64,000 nt of DNA from Opisthocomus hoazin (lineage: Eukaryota > Chordata > Aves > Opisthocomiformes > Opisthocomidae): positions 71,701,300 to 71,765,299 of the forward strand of contig NC_134415.1 in assembly GCF_030867145.1 (NCBI RefSeq), given 5' to 3'. The translations under genes and the position numbers were made by a program. Of the stretch, positions 39,700 through 60,467 are shown piece after piece (the first letter of the stretch is position 1; each line of letters begins with the position of its first letter). A model generated the notes under the pieces. It had not been told where the DNA came from. It saw only the letters and a program-made list of their open reading frames with translations, and ran no database searches.

Positions 39700-39850
39700 C
39701 TTCAATAATGCCTTTCAAAGTTATGAAGCAACACGCCTGTGAGTTTGTCCCTGTCATTATTTCCCATTTTAAATATGGGAAACAGAAGTATAGAGAGGTT
39801 AAATTACCTGCCCAGAGGTGGAAGACAGCCTGTAACAGAGCTAAAAATAA
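39700..39850 (-). mobile_element. MIR-like ancient SINE
   Basis: TTATTTCCCATTTTAAATAT, GGGAAACAGAAGTATAGAGA, GGTTAAATTACCTGCCCAGA and TGTAACAGAGC track the MIR core in reverse complement (CCCATTTTACAGATGAGGAA, CAGAGAGGTTAAGTGACTTGCCC). The copy is diverged. Confidence 0.65.
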
Positions 39851-48776
<8,926 letters not shown>

Positions 48777-48999
48777 GATCACAGAATAATAGAATGGTAA
48801 GGGTTTCAAGAGACCTTTAAGATCATCTAGTTCCAAGCCCCCTGTCATGAGAAGGGACATCCTTCACTAGACCAGGTTGCTCAGAGCTCCATCCAACCTG
48901 GCCTTGGACACTTCCAGGGAGGGGGGAGCCACAGCTTCTCTGGGCAACCTGTTCCAGTGTTTCACCATCCTCATGGTGAAGAATTTCTTCCTAAGACGT
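48777..48999 (-). mobile_element. CR1 3'-end copy, reverse orientation
   Basis: GATCACAGAATAATAGAATG, AAGATCATCTAGTTCCAAGC, GACCAGGTTGCTCAGAGCTC, CCAACCTGGCCTTGGACAC and GTGAAGAATTTCTTCC are the CR1 tail in reverse complement. It is fairly well preserved and truncated after CTTCCTAA. Confidence 0.93.
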
Positions 49000-49834
49000 T
49001 ACAATGCCTTCTGAAACAGCTGGGGCTTGTGTGTTTACTTTCCTTTATTAAGTTTTTGCAGGATTCTACAAATACCGTGGTTTTAAGACCTAAGCAAAAA
49101 TGGGCTAGTTCAAGCAATAATAGAACAGAATTACATGTAGGTTAATTTTGGCCCTGGGAGCTTTATATTACAAAGCTATGATGTTATATGTCTACCCATG
49201 TGCAATTTAATCATATTTCTTAAGCTTACAGGGGGCTGCACATATAAAGCCTTTATAATACTGGCATTTTAGAAAGAACGTTTCTTTAAAATGGATTTTT
49301 GGAGGTTGGAGGTACATATAGACATTATGAGCAACGGAAGAGCTGGAGAATTACTATCTAGAAAGCTTCCAGTGTATTGATTCGCAGAAAAATCGTACTC
49401 ATTATTTAGCAGAAAAGGTGAGAGAGAGACCTTTTTCTCAATATCTGTAGAATTAAGTCAGTGTCACAGGGGTTCTAAAGCTGCCCCTTGAAAACACCCT
49501 TTCAAGCACGATTTCACTGCTTGCAGCAGTGCCGCATCGGTGAGTGAATGTCATTGCTAGAGTTTAATATAAAACTCGAGCTATGTTCCGTGGAAACTAT
49601 TCTATTGAGGTATGCTTTTATTTCTGCTTATATTTACCATTATGAGAACTCTGTCATTCCTCCAAGTTTAACTATCTTTCATCATAAAAGGAGCATTGGA
49701 AAACTATTGACAGCAGGCCAGATTCCTGATGGAGAATGTAGACTGTGTGACCTTGCGGTCGTTATTTTACAGAATTTACAATCTATATGCTGTCTGAAAA
49801 GAATAATTCATTAATAGACCAAGTAACTTTATTC

Positions 49835-49893
49835 TGTGCAATAAAATAATTATTAAAAATAAAATATTATGTGCAATAAAATAATTACTAAAA
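49835..49893. repeat. 35-bp tandem duplication
   Basis: TGTGCAATAAAATAATTATT at 49835 recurs at 49870 as TGTGCAATAAAATAATTACT, a period of 35 bases and about 1.7 copies, with one visible T-to-C difference. Slippage or a recent small duplication is likely. Confidence 0.85.
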
Positions 49894-50215
49894 AGGCCAA
49901 TGTTAAATTATTACAATGTTAACAGTAATATCTAGTGGACAATTATGAAGTTTAAAATCATACTAAAACAAAACCATAATTTCTTAGCCTATGTACTTGT
50001 CAAATTCTTTTTCTTTCTTTTCTTAAGCTGAAATCTGCCCCAGAGGTTTTTGATTTTTTTTTTCAGCAGGTACAGTAAATACATGAGTCATAAATACAGA
50101 GAAATGTAGACACATTGGAAAAGAGCAGCATGATAAAAATTGCATTTATTTCAACTAGTGCATCATAATCTTTTTTGTATCAGCTGTCTAGAAGGTACTT
50201 AGCATAAAGTCTTTC

Positions 50216-50221
50216 TTTATT
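50216..50221 (-). terminator. Poly(A) signal AATAAA for the minus-strand gene candidate
   Basis: On the minus strand AATAAA lies about 58 bases after the TGA at 50279-50281, a normal spacing for a short 3' UTR. Cleavage would fall near 50190-50205. AATAAA is common in AT-rich DNA, so alone it is weak. Its value is the agreement with the terminal coding exon. Confidence 0.45.
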
Positions 50222-50278
50222 TCTTAGTGGACTATTCATTTTTTCTGGAGATTTCCTTTTTGTATAGACATTTGAAGA

Positions 50279-50395
50279 TCACCGTGAAGACCTGCTAGAA
50301 TGCTTTTGTTTGAAAAACTGCTGGGCATTGGAGAGCGGTTCTGTCTTGTTCAGGGCAGACATTCGCTTAGTGTCTTCCCTGGCAAGCTTTTTCAG
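50279..50395 (-). CDS. Terminal coding exon of an unrecognised gene
   Basis: On the minus strand a pyrimidine-rich acceptor (CTCTTCAATTCATCAG) precedes 38 codons and TGA. The peptide starts LKKLAREDTKRMSALNK and ends FFKQKHSSRSSR. It is hydrophilic, basic and Ser/Arg-rich at the C terminus. The exon begins on a codon boundary, which fits the phase-0 donor of the exon at 50503-50686 across a 107-bp intron, a usual size in birds. The open frame extends further upstream, so an acceptor at 50424-50425 is also possible, but it would break phase with that exon. I do not recognise the protein. It sits inside an NKAIN2 intron on the same strand. Confidence 0.5.
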   Translation of the reverse strand: MKKLAREDTKRMSALNKTEPLSNAQQFFKQKHSSRSSR

Positions 50396-50502
50396 CTGAT
50401 GAATTGAAGAGACCACAGGGGCACTGAAAATCACAGCACTGTGGCTTGTCAGATAAGAGCTGTGCAAACCTTTAACACCAGTAGAAAGTAAGAGATACTT
50501 AC

Positions 50503-50686
50503 CTGTTTTGAAGCTGTATTACAGACGCTCAGCTTGACCCAAATTTCCTGAAAGTTTAGCGAGACTTTTCTGATAATCTCACCTAAAACTTTCCACAAAT
50601 CTTCCCTCTTCCTAGGTATTTCAGTATGATTTATTCTTTTGATAACCACATGATATTTGACGCTTTTCCATGATTTCATATCACAG
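50503..50686 (-). CDS. Internal coding exon of an unrecognised gene
   Basis: On the minus strand the acceptor CATCCTTCTCTTTAG and the donor ACAG|GTAAGT are both strong. Of the three frames only one is open: one base completing a split codon, then 61 codons, starting CDMKSWKSVKYHVV, with NHTEIPRKREDLWKVLGEI in the middle and ending NTASKQ. The segment EDLWKVLGEIIRKVSLNFQE looks like an amphipathic helix. It joins in frame to the terminal exon at 50279-50395. I recognise no family. The alternative is a chance open frame between chance splice sites, which two strong sites and a matching phase make less likely. Confidence 0.5.
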
Positions 50687-53354
50687 CTAAAGAGAAGGAT
50701 GTCTTTTTCCCTGCTTCAGATATCAGAAGCAACCCAAAATACAGGGGCTACCATCCTGTACGAGATGGAACTAGGGATTGCTTATTGCTGACCTCTGTGG
50801 TAACTGAACAGTGGAGTGTGTTGTAGGTTCAGGCTTGGTGATGATCTTTACATTCCTGCTCCAACGGGTGAGACGCCCCAGCTGCGACACTGCTGGATTC
50901 CCACAGGAAGCTGCAGCAGACATATCTCGAGGGAAGGCCACAGCAGACTGACTGGTGTTGGTCCCCAGAACACTGTTCAGAGCAATGGTAAGGCTGGGAA
51001 GCCAGAAGCAAATCTTCCTCCAGCTGCCTTCAGCAAGCACTGGGTGCAACTCAAGTGCGTGCTGCTCAGTGCAGGCTGAAGGCATTCATGCTGCAAAAGA
51101 ACCCTGTTAAAAAATAGAGAATTTTTAACGTTCGCTTTTCTGCCTTTGTGTAATTGTCTTCACTTTACCTTTTCTCATTTGGTTAGGGTTAAAGGATATA
51201 TTTGGTTATGCATTTTCTTTAATTCCATCCAAACTGAGGCTATGGGAAGTCCTGAAAATGGAAAAGTCTATTGCACTGTTTGCTCTCGTGGTGTAGCTCT
51301 GAAACCCAACTTGTCACTGTTACAACAGAGCTCTGGTTGTATAGGGGTTAAGAGTGTGCAGTGACTGCTGTTCACATCTAAGGCATTTAGCCATTAGAGC
51401 TGTGTAGATTGGGAAAAATCATCCCATTTACTTTTAAAACAAGACCAGCTCCCTCTATCTACCCGGCAACAGCAAAACAGCAAATCAAAGAAAGAAACTG
51501 AAGCAAAAAAACTAAAGTAAAAGGCTTTAAAAGATGTATCACCCTGGCCATTCTATCAATAATATGAATGAATTATTAAAGCAAAATTGTTTATGTGTCT
51601 GTATGTGGGCTTTTCTCTGAAGGTGTTATAGCAAGAAAACTTCTATGGAAAAAAACTTTGGACCTTTTTCCCCTCTTGTATTAATCGTCTGGCTTTGGTA
51701 TCTGACTGCCTTTGGCAGCAGTAGCTTTTCTTATCATTTTGTCTAACTGTGTCTCGCCTTTTACAGACAGCCCTAGGATTAGGATAAGAAAAACTGGTTC
51801 TTTATGCTGCAGGTGTGACAAAGCCACAGACTGTTCACAGTTCACCAAATAAATGCTTGGCTTTTAAAACTGAACTGCATTAGATAAAACATTTGATTAT
51901 TAATGCTATTCACTCTTTCGAGGGGCAGTAGGGAAAAAAAAGCATATTTGAAGTCTGTGCAGATCGTATAGGGGGAAATATTTTGATAGTACAACAGAAT
52001 CTGAATTCCTCATAAGCAAACAGACATGAGTGCTTCTGTTCAATGAAAACTCATCCCTCCATGTTGAGGCACCCAAATGACAAGTGGACCTCGATGATGT
52101 AAATGTGAACACCAGGCCCTCGGACCTGCGAAACAGAAGCGTTCAGAGGAGACTGAGTTGAGGATGAGAAAGGGACAAACGTGTTTTTGGGTCTGCCAAC
52201 TTCTTAGGGTTGTGGCCAGCCATGAAAATTGTATAGAGTAAAAGTTCAGAAAGAAAGCACAAGTAATTTTCTCTTCTCCATCATTACCTGTTAAATTAAG
52301 TTAGTGCAATGCTGTCACACAAATGGCAAGAGTCAGAACATTTAATCAGAGGTGAGAGAGACTTTCCAGTAACAACTGACTCCTTCTCTGTGATGCTATT
52401 TATTTTCACTGTGATGAATTGCTGTTTATTTGAAGTCCCTGATGGCAGTCATAGGGTCAAGATTCCACGGTACATGATGGCTTTGGCACTACACTGGCTT
52501 CATGGTGGAGGTTATGGTGTAACAGCCTAATAATGCTCTGATCAAAGCTCTCCTGCGGTGGCTGGTGATGGTGGTGTTGACAAGGCAGACTGATGTACAG
52601 TATGCAAAGTTCACAGCTCAGCTGAAGCAGCTCTTCAGCAACCTGAACAATCAAGTTCATTAACTTACAAAAAGAAAACCAAGTAAGGGATCCATAGGAA
52701 AAGCTCTAGAGGGTGTCTAGATGAATAGGGCCTGAAATGATAAAACCTGAACATTCATTGAAATACAGTAATAGTCTTTCAGAAGCCAAGTGGAAATTGT
52801 GGTCTAACAACAGAGGACTAAACAGATCTCTTCGGTGGTGTCATCAGCAACAGAGCTGCCAGGAAGGCGACTAAGTCAGGGGGAGGATTTTCCTGTGCTC
52901 TCTGGCAGTCTGTGCCCATGCACAAGATGGGAAGGTGGGATATCTGACAGGACAGCCTCTCTCCCTGGCAACACATGTGGGGAAGATGAGGCAGAATAAA
53001 CTTATCTTAACCACAGCTCCCTCAAGCCTCATGCTCTGGAATAAAGAGAGACAGATATCTCAGTGAAAATACAAAGCAGTCTGCATGGGGTGCTCCACAT
53101 CATTGCATCTCCCTAGGATCTATACATCCAGCAAATGCATTGCTTAGCACAAACATTTTGCTCTAGATGCACAATATAACAGCGTCAAGTGTCAGGGGGG
53201 TTTCAAGGTCAATAAAATCTCTTCCTGTGGCATCTAGTGTTTAAAGTAACTGAACAGAGCTCATGTTTCAATGCTATTTTTCCTCTCAGCATTAGCCTAC
53301 TGCAGGCTTTTTCCACCTTTGTAATCTATAATAAAAGATATGTTTCAGTGTTAC

Positions 53355-53443
53355 CTTTTCCATTCAGCAAAATCAGCTAAGCAGGCTTCAAAAAAGCAAA
53401 TGCCAAAGTGCTTTGTGAAACCTTTCCCGCAAAAGGAGAACCA
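53355..53443 (-). CDS. Possible upstream exon of the same unrecognised gene
   Basis: On the minus strand the acceptor-like site CTTTAAGCTCTCCAG precedes 29 codons plus two bases and the donor AAAAG|GTAACA. The peptide begins WFSFCGKGFTKHF and ends CLADFAEWK. The two trailing bases (AG) with the C that opens the 50.7-kb exon give a Ser codon, so the phases agree. The donor and acceptor are only moderate, and the peptide matches no family I know. It is tentative. Confidence 0.28.
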
Positions 53444-54635
53444 CTGGAGAGCTTAAAGGTATATCACACCATGCAGCCTAGGCTAGTACAAAGAGAGATT
53501 ACCCTCTAGAGCCCCCAAGCAGAAGGACAGTTTGAATTCCATGGCTAAAGGCACCTTTCCCCTTACAGCCCTTCTGCTGCAGGGCAGGGGATCACTCCCT
53601 TGTTTATTCAGCATGAAAAACAGTGATCTCCTTGGCCGGAATGGAAATAGCTTGATGGCAAAGGTCCCAATCACTGCTTGGAGCGGCAGAAGATGTATGA
53701 ATAAATTCTGCAGCATATATGACCAAAAAACTTGACCCTTTTAGCTGAAGATTCCAGTAATATCATATCACATGAGGCATTTGGGGGAATGACGAACTAT
53801 GAAGAGAGAACATTCTCGGAAAGGCCATGTCCTCAGAGTCTGTGCCTCATTGCAGGGAGTTAAGTGGATGAGTTATATCTGACAGTTTATGAACCTTGTT
53901 AATATAATGCAGTACCTGGGAGTGTGCCAGCCATGGTGATCAAGGAAGTCTAAATTAGACCTCTGCCATCGACAGACGTCAGATGCCCATTTAAAACTAA
54001 ACGTTTCATCTGAACCAGACACATCTCTGGTTATCCTCTAAAGCAGTTATCATCAACTTGAAGCTCTGAAGGTCTGTGGGGCTTTCAGTAGCCAGCACAC
54101 ATCTCCTCCCTAGGTCTCAGTAAGAGGCTATTTAACACGCTGATGCAGAAGCTGCTCTGGTAGGAAGAGCACAAGTGACAGCAGTACTTTGACATGTCAG
54201 TCTTCATGAAAAATATAAGGTTTGTTGGTTTTTTAACCCACATGTGGTGAAAGCTGCAGCTCTGTCACCTGTCCCAGGCACAGGTCATTCAGGGCAATCC
54301 ATTCAGCGGCAGACGGGGATGCCTTGGCCCCTGCAGGGGAGTGCAAGCAATGGTGAGGGGAAGCTTCTGCACCAGCAGAGAATGACAATCTCCATCCAGC
54401 CTTCACATTGGCAATGGATTGCACGAAGTGAGAGAAAACACCATAGCCCTTTTCCTTCTGCTCTGGCAGCAGCACTCACAATAACTACCATGCTGGTAGA
54501 GCAGCTGTGTTCCTTCTTTGTCCCTGAAAATGCTTTGCCTTTCTCCTTGTCTCCAGAAGCTCCCAATTCTGTGATGCAGAGCTGCAGCGATCCCTAAAAA
54601 CCAGTGCAATCAAACATTTCTCCCTCCCTCCCCCT

Positions 54636-54765
54636 TACAAAATCTCTAAAATGGAGATAATAATGCCTGTTTCACCAGGGCTCTGTAAGGTTCCAGTTGT
54701 CATTATGACTTTTGGCTTGAGATTTTGTGTGGAAAGCATGAAAAGTGCTACAGCTATGTATTCTA
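54636..54765 (+). mobile_element. MIR-like fragment
   Basis: TCTCTAAAATGGAGATAATA, ATGCCTGTTTCACCAGGGCT and CTGTAAGG resemble the MIR segment TCTGTAAAATGGGGATAATA followed by CCTACCTCATAGGG. The remainder decays. Confidence 0.5.
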
Positions 54766-56127
54766 TTTTACATTGTCATTAACCAATTATATTAGAGTAC
54801 TCTGAGAAGAATAACATCAATGTGTTAATGCTTTATTTTTAATACTGTTCATATCTAATTTTTGTATTCTAACTGTTTATAGTGTCACTCTTTTGTACTT
54901 CTGAGACTCAGTTCTGGCAGAGAATAGATCTTTGGTAGATAGAGATTTGGCGTTCTTGACTTGAACAGATGCACGAAGTCTCTGAAAAATGAAAGACAAC
55001 TTTATATCCTGCTGAGGGGCAGAGAAGAAAGGATTCTTAGATGTTTGGTTCTCCTACATTGCCAGGTTGGTGCCAAAATTGAGAAGTATGACATTATTTC
55101 ATCTGGTTGTATTGCCTTGGCAGAATAAAGGGAAGGTAGGATAATGCAATTGGTAAGATATGTGAGAGTGCAGTACGACACTGTGCAATGAGGTCCAGCT
55201 CGCACAGCCGTCTCTGAAGACAGCTGAGCTGTGCAGCTGCATAACAACACAAAACACAGTGTAAAGCCAAAGCATGTCATATTTAATGAAACATATTTTC
55301 CCTGTTTTCTTATATATCCACCGTAAGTGGGCAAAGTTCTAGTGACATCTTTAAAAGCTGATGAAAGAGGTATAAGAGTTCCAGGGAAAATATGCATAGT
55401 GATTCAGTTAGACCTCTGAGAAGAAGGAACAAAGAATCTTCTGTTGCAGGTCAGTTCTAATCATATTTCCAGTTCAAGAGCTTTCATCTGGAATGTTGCC
55501 TATGATTTAGCCCATTTTCAAATATTGACATACATGCTGCTAGTCAGCAGCAAAAAAAGTTGTACCTACTAGGAAGTGTCAGAAGAATGTTCCAAAAGAA
55601 GATGACAACCATTAATTGCAGTATAATTCACTGGAAAACTGCTTAGAGAAACATGAAACAGGACCTGAAGGCATAAAGTGTGTTGTCAGAGGGGAAGGAA
55701 GAGTTTCCAGCACTGACGGAAAAGAGAGACCAGACGCTTGGGTGCACACAGGCATGCTGATCTGCCCTTCATTATTTACTGGTGCCCTAATGGTAGAGTA
55801 TATTATCCAATACGAATAAGAGAATACTGGGAATCAGGAGATATGTCCATACTACAGCTGTCTCTGACATCTCCTTTAATCATGGACACATTAAACCTTC
55901 TACTGACACACAAGAGACAATACGGTTTCGCCCTATGTCTAGATACATAGTTTGGTAGAGCATGAAGATATTCTGCTTTGTAAAAACTCTTGGGTTAGGA
56001 AGTAAAGTTAGTTATTTGGAAAGTTTATGCGATTATCAGGTCAAGAGCTAGGGACTTACGACATCTATGAGCTAGAATATATATTTCTGAAACCATCCTG
56101 CTTTACAGAATAGATAAAATTAGGTAC

Positions 56128-56209
56128 CTTCACGAACCGGTTACTCTCAGCATCCTCATCTTCCTTTGTGCCATTGTGCATGTCATATCTGCAGCGCCAT
56201 GGATCATGT
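56128..56209 (-). CDS. Possible upstream exon of the same unrecognised gene
   Basis: On the minus strand a T-rich tract ending TATGCAAAAAG precedes one base plus 27 codons and the donor GTGAAG|GTACCT. The peptide begins HDPWRCRYDMHNGT, has an acidic middle (KEDEDAE) and ends SNRFVK. It ends on a codon boundary, which fits the candidate exon at 53355-53443. The acceptor is weak, and an in-frame TAA lies a few codons upstream of it, so the exon must start after about 56243. I recognise no family. Confidence 0.28.
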
Positions 56210-59172
56210 CTTTTTGCATAATTAATGAATTTAACAAATAAATATTAAAAAAACCCCAACTCAAACCTTGCCTTAATCATCTGAAATATAACATATCCAA
56301 CAAATATTATTCTTAAATGCTTTGACATTGCCAGGTATATATGGAAATATCTATCTGTTAAGAGTAGTGAAGACATAATCTGACAAAAAGTTGACGATGT
56401 TGTGTGGAAAAAACTTGCTTTGAGCTAGTGGACAGCCCTTCCCAGCTACTTTGGACTTCTGCCTTCCACAGTGACAAGGTGCCAGAGATGATAACTGAAG
56501 CAAAAATATGTATGTCATGCTGTTACAAGTCACTGTGATAAGCAATTACTTCTATAGGCCATGTGTTTGCAGGAAACTAGCGATCCATTTTGCCAAATTC
56601 TGGTCTGTGATTTAGAAGGAAAGCTTAACAAGTTCTTCCACAATTATAAGTGAATAAGAGAAAAAAACTGGGCAGAGTGGACAAATATTTTTTATAAAGT
56701 AAGCCTGACATAAAAGCTCCATTTTTAAATTGACCAAGGGAATTAGGAGCTCATTGGCAACCTTTAGGCGAAGTGTGTGAATGAATTTTGAAAGTGGGAT
56801 TTCAGAGCTTTTGACAAAATTTTCTTTTAAATGTAGGTTTAGGCATCTATTTTAGCCTATTTGTTACCAATGAGTGCAGTGACAGTTGTATTTTGTCCAC
56901 ACAGACAAACTCAAGAAAAAGTCAATTAAATCATAACATTTCTTGATAATCCTTGCTACTCAGGTGAACAGGTCCTACAACCCTTCACTATGGAGGAAAA
57001 CAATTATTTTTTAGTAACTCCATCCATTTTATGATTTGTTACTTTGTTAAATGCTGTACACATCACTGGGAAGGTTATTGTAATTCTGAAGATATGAATT
57101 AATGTATTGTTTGATCTAAGATTTAAAATAAACCACCTTATCTTCATGAAGATTCTTATTACAGATGAACTACACTTTCATAAACTCATAGATTTGTTTG
57201 TTTTTTCACATTTAGTGCAGTAAAACACTATCTTTTGAACACTCAAAAAGATAAATAGTTCTTGGAACATGTGTAACAGTATCAGTGGGAGATAAATCAT
57301 CAATCTGCAGTAACACAAGTCTGTAACATGAACATGGAAATGTGAAAGGCGTAACAAATTAGGTATGCAAGTCCAGTCGAAGGCCAGAGATGTTGCAGAA
57401 TAAATTTAGAGTTATAGAAAATGGAGGAAAAGCAAGCAGACTCTGAAAAAGCCCAAGATTTTATGCCAAGACAAATGAAACGGCATCCAAACATTCAGTA
57501 AACAGGGACTGGAGTTGCAGCAGACCTTATTAGAGATAAAAGGTACAATTTGCAAGGTTTGACATATGAATGTGCTACCCAAACAAAATAGATCCTTTGC
57601 TTAGGTGTCTGCAAACCAGAGTTGACACAGGTCCAATAAGCAGGACTCTGTTTCCCAAAGAACAGAAGCAGATCAGATGCATCAATAAAATGTAAGAAAT
57701 GGGTTGAAATTAAAGTTGAAAATGCCAGAAAACTTCAAACCCAAAATTTGTTAGGTCAATGAATGGAATGGATGGGAAACATCTCGTGCTACAGGTTGTG
57801 CCTAAACGACCAATTTGACTAAGCTACTGTAATCTGGTGGTCTTGGTCGCTTCACTTGAACGACTGGAGGCCTGGTTGGGACAAGCAAGGCTCCTGCTTA
57901 GCACTTGTGCCCAGATATTTTTTTCTGTGGAAATCAGGGCATCAGGAAGGAGGTGGTAAGTGTATGCTTAGGTCTGAGCTCATTCTGGGCATATGAGAGG
58001 AGAAATCTTTCTTTCACAGCGTGCACAGTCCTTTGTTCACATTTTCAGATGCCTGCTACTCCTCTGCAATGAAAGCAGTAAATTTGAGAGACAGGTTGTT
58101 ATTTACATGCCTGGAAAGCCTGGGTGCTCAGAAGTTTCTCATGAAAAGTCCACAAAATTGCCACCAATGGAGTAATTCCATGACAAGGTGTTAGACTTCA
58201 TACTTAGTATGTGCCTGATTAGCAGGTGCTTGCCTCTGAATTTCAGTCTGATCTTCAGCATGCAGCAATCTAGCCATGAAGGAAGACTTTAAACAACAGG
58301 GCAGCAAATAGATGTGAAGCCCTACTGGTTATTCAGAGAGATGTTAATTGCATGATTCATAAAGACATGTGTCTTACCTGGAGGATCACATCTAACACAA
58401 AAGACTGCTTTGGGATCCTTTTGATCCTCATTCTGATCATTTGGTCAAGCCATCTCATGCAACTTCAACACAGAATCTGGATAATTGGTCCCCATCCATC
58501 TGATTTGAATCTGACAGAGTCACCCTACCACTCTTCTGTGTTCTTTTGGACACATCCTTCCAAATTCCTTTCAGCCTTCATTTCAGATCATTAAATTTCT
58601 GTACCAAATATGAAGGTCCTGATGATGACATATTTTTTTCTTCATTCTCATATTGATTTACTTGATCTTGAGGTCTTATTGAGTCCACTAAGTAGTACAG
58701 TTGTCTTCATTGTCCTTGCTGCTGCCTCAGTCAGGCACAGTCTTTCACTACTGAGGTCCCTTCCTGATAACGATATTTTCTTCAGTCAGTTTAGGGTCAT
58801 CATTTGCATTTTTCTCATGAATCCTTTTGCATGCTTTCATTACCTATGTCTTCTTCATACTGATAATTGTTTTTGACAGAGGTTATCATAGGGAGGTTCT
58901 GTATTCTAATATAATGTCTTTTGTCTTCTGTAGGTCAGCTACTCTCTTTCCTGCTATCAAGCAGCAAAAATCATGGTCATATAATTTCTATTAGCCATCT
59001 ATCTATTGAATTCTTCTGCTATTTCCATTAACTCATTTTTTCCTCTTGTCAACTACTATATCAGATGTGGAAAGATGTAATCTAGTCACAAGTACACTGT
59101 AATGTTGAATCAGCAGCAGCACTTACAGCTAACTTTAAAGTAATGTGTTGTTTTAATGTACTGATTGTGGTA
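56210..59172. other. Intronic sequence, no feature supported
   Basis: A minus-strand donor-like CCAG|GTAAGA at about 58374 has no open upstream exon with an adequate acceptor. A pyrimidine-rich plus-strand stretch at about 58500-58860 may be an unrecognisable old retroelement. Confidence 0.4.
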
Positions 59173-59470
59173 TCATAGAATCATAGAATCATAGAAAGTT
59201 TTGGGTTGGAAGGGACCCCTACAGGTCATCTAGTCCAACCCCCCCGCAGAGAGCAGGGACACCACTAACTAGATCAGGTTGCTCAGAGCCCTGTCCAACC
59301 TGGTCTTGAATGTTTCCAGGGATGGGGCCTCCACTACCTCTCTGGGCAAACCGTTCCAGTGTTTCACAACCCTCATTGTAAAGAATTTCTTCCTTATATC
59401 CAGCCTAAACCTACCCTGTTTTAGTTTAAAACCATTACCCCTCGTCCTGTCACTGCTGTCTCTACTAAAA
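59173..59470 (-). mobile_element. CR1 3'-end copy, reverse orientation, well preserved
   Basis: It starts with three copies of the CR1 terminal repeat (TCATAGAATCATAGAATC). It continues GGGTTGGAAGGGACCCC, AGGTCATCTAGTCCAACCCC, CCTGTCCAACCTGGTCTTGA, GGGCAAACCGTTCCAGTGTT and CATTACCCCTCGTCCTGTCA. This is the reverse complement of a 5'-truncated CR1, the least diverged tail in the window. The other end breaks off at about 59470, just before the palindrome at 59480. Confidence 0.96.
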
Positions 59471-59479
59471 TTAAAACTA

Positions 59480-59503
59480 AAAGTTAGTATGCATACTAAC
59501 TTT
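59480..59503. repeat. Perfect 24-bp palindrome
   Basis: The half-site AAAGTTAGTATG is followed immediately by its exact reverse complement, with no spacer. The centre contains ATGCAT. It begins about 10 bases beyond the truncated end of the CR1 copy. Confidence 0.9.
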
Positions 59504-60467
59504 GAAATACTTTCCAGTAATGCTATCTGTCATGAATTTTTCACTTTTCCAAAAGCAGCAAGGTAATATCAAGGCAAGCACTGCGCTTAGTGACAGACTA
59601 ATGGAATACCATTGTACTGATATTTATTTCGAGAACGAAATATTCTTGCTAGTTGTTTCATTCTTTGTGACACAGGGGAATGGACGTGACAGAAATGTCA
59701 GACCTCGGTTTTGCCCTCATGTTTCACTTGCTTAGCATTGTTCTAGCAGCTTCTGAAATTTTCACCTCCAGAATCATGAACATAATTCACAACAATTATA
59801 AACATATTCCTTTTTTCCCCATGAATGTGAAAACAAATGCTGCCTAGCTTTCCTGTGTAGTCACCAGTGACAGACAGGCCCCTGTAGATGGAACAAATCC
59901 TCCCAGCTATTTCAGACATCTAAATTACCTAAGTTAGGTTGGGATAAATCTCTCTAGAAGTCTCTGTTTTTTTCCATGGCAGGGAAAGAAGCCACATTGG
60001 TGTCTAGCTTCAGGTAGGTACTAACTTTTAAGTGACCGAAGACTCGTGATTTGAGGTTAATCCTACTCTAGCAGGAAAAAGTAGGAGGTTCAGATTTTCC
60101 ATATGCCTACAACAATCTTAAAAATCAGCGGAATTTAGAATATGCAAAGAGTAGAGGACTGACACTCCTTCAGAGCAATCTGGACCTCTTGTTATGCCAA
60201 GTAAAAGCAAATAAAGTGTTTGAACACAGAGAGGCAGGAAAGCCTGTTTCACAGCTGGGGTTCCTGTGGAGTAGTGACTCCAGACCTGTGGTTCATAGTG
60301 CATAATTAGCTCAACATGGATTCCCAGTTTAACGTGGCTGTTAGACAGATTGTGTGCTCTGTGATTATTTAAATGGGAACTCTGAGTCTAAACAGGGATG
60401 TTACATTTTGTCTGTATTTAACAGTGGAACCACTCATACTAGTTTTCAAAATATTTTTCTATGTTCG
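59504..60467. other. Intronic sequence, nothing recognised
   Basis: No repeat, exon or RNA gene could be supported between the palindrome and the old CR1 copy. Confidence 0.4.

Noticed and set aside
50424..50425. Alternative acceptor GATTTTCAG for the terminal exon of the nested gene
   Set aside because: It would need two bases from the previous exon, but the 50503 donor ends on a codon boundary. The acceptor at 50396-50397 fits instead.
52278..52430. Minus-strand segment ending at AACAG|GTAATG, possible exon between 53.4 and 50.7 kb
   Set aside because: The best open frame meets TAA just before the donor, so it cannot be an internal coding exon of the nested gene.
58374..58420. Minus-strand donor CCAG|GTAAGA with open sequence upstream
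   Set aside because: No adequate acceptor gives an exon with an open frame and a phase matching the next candidate exon.
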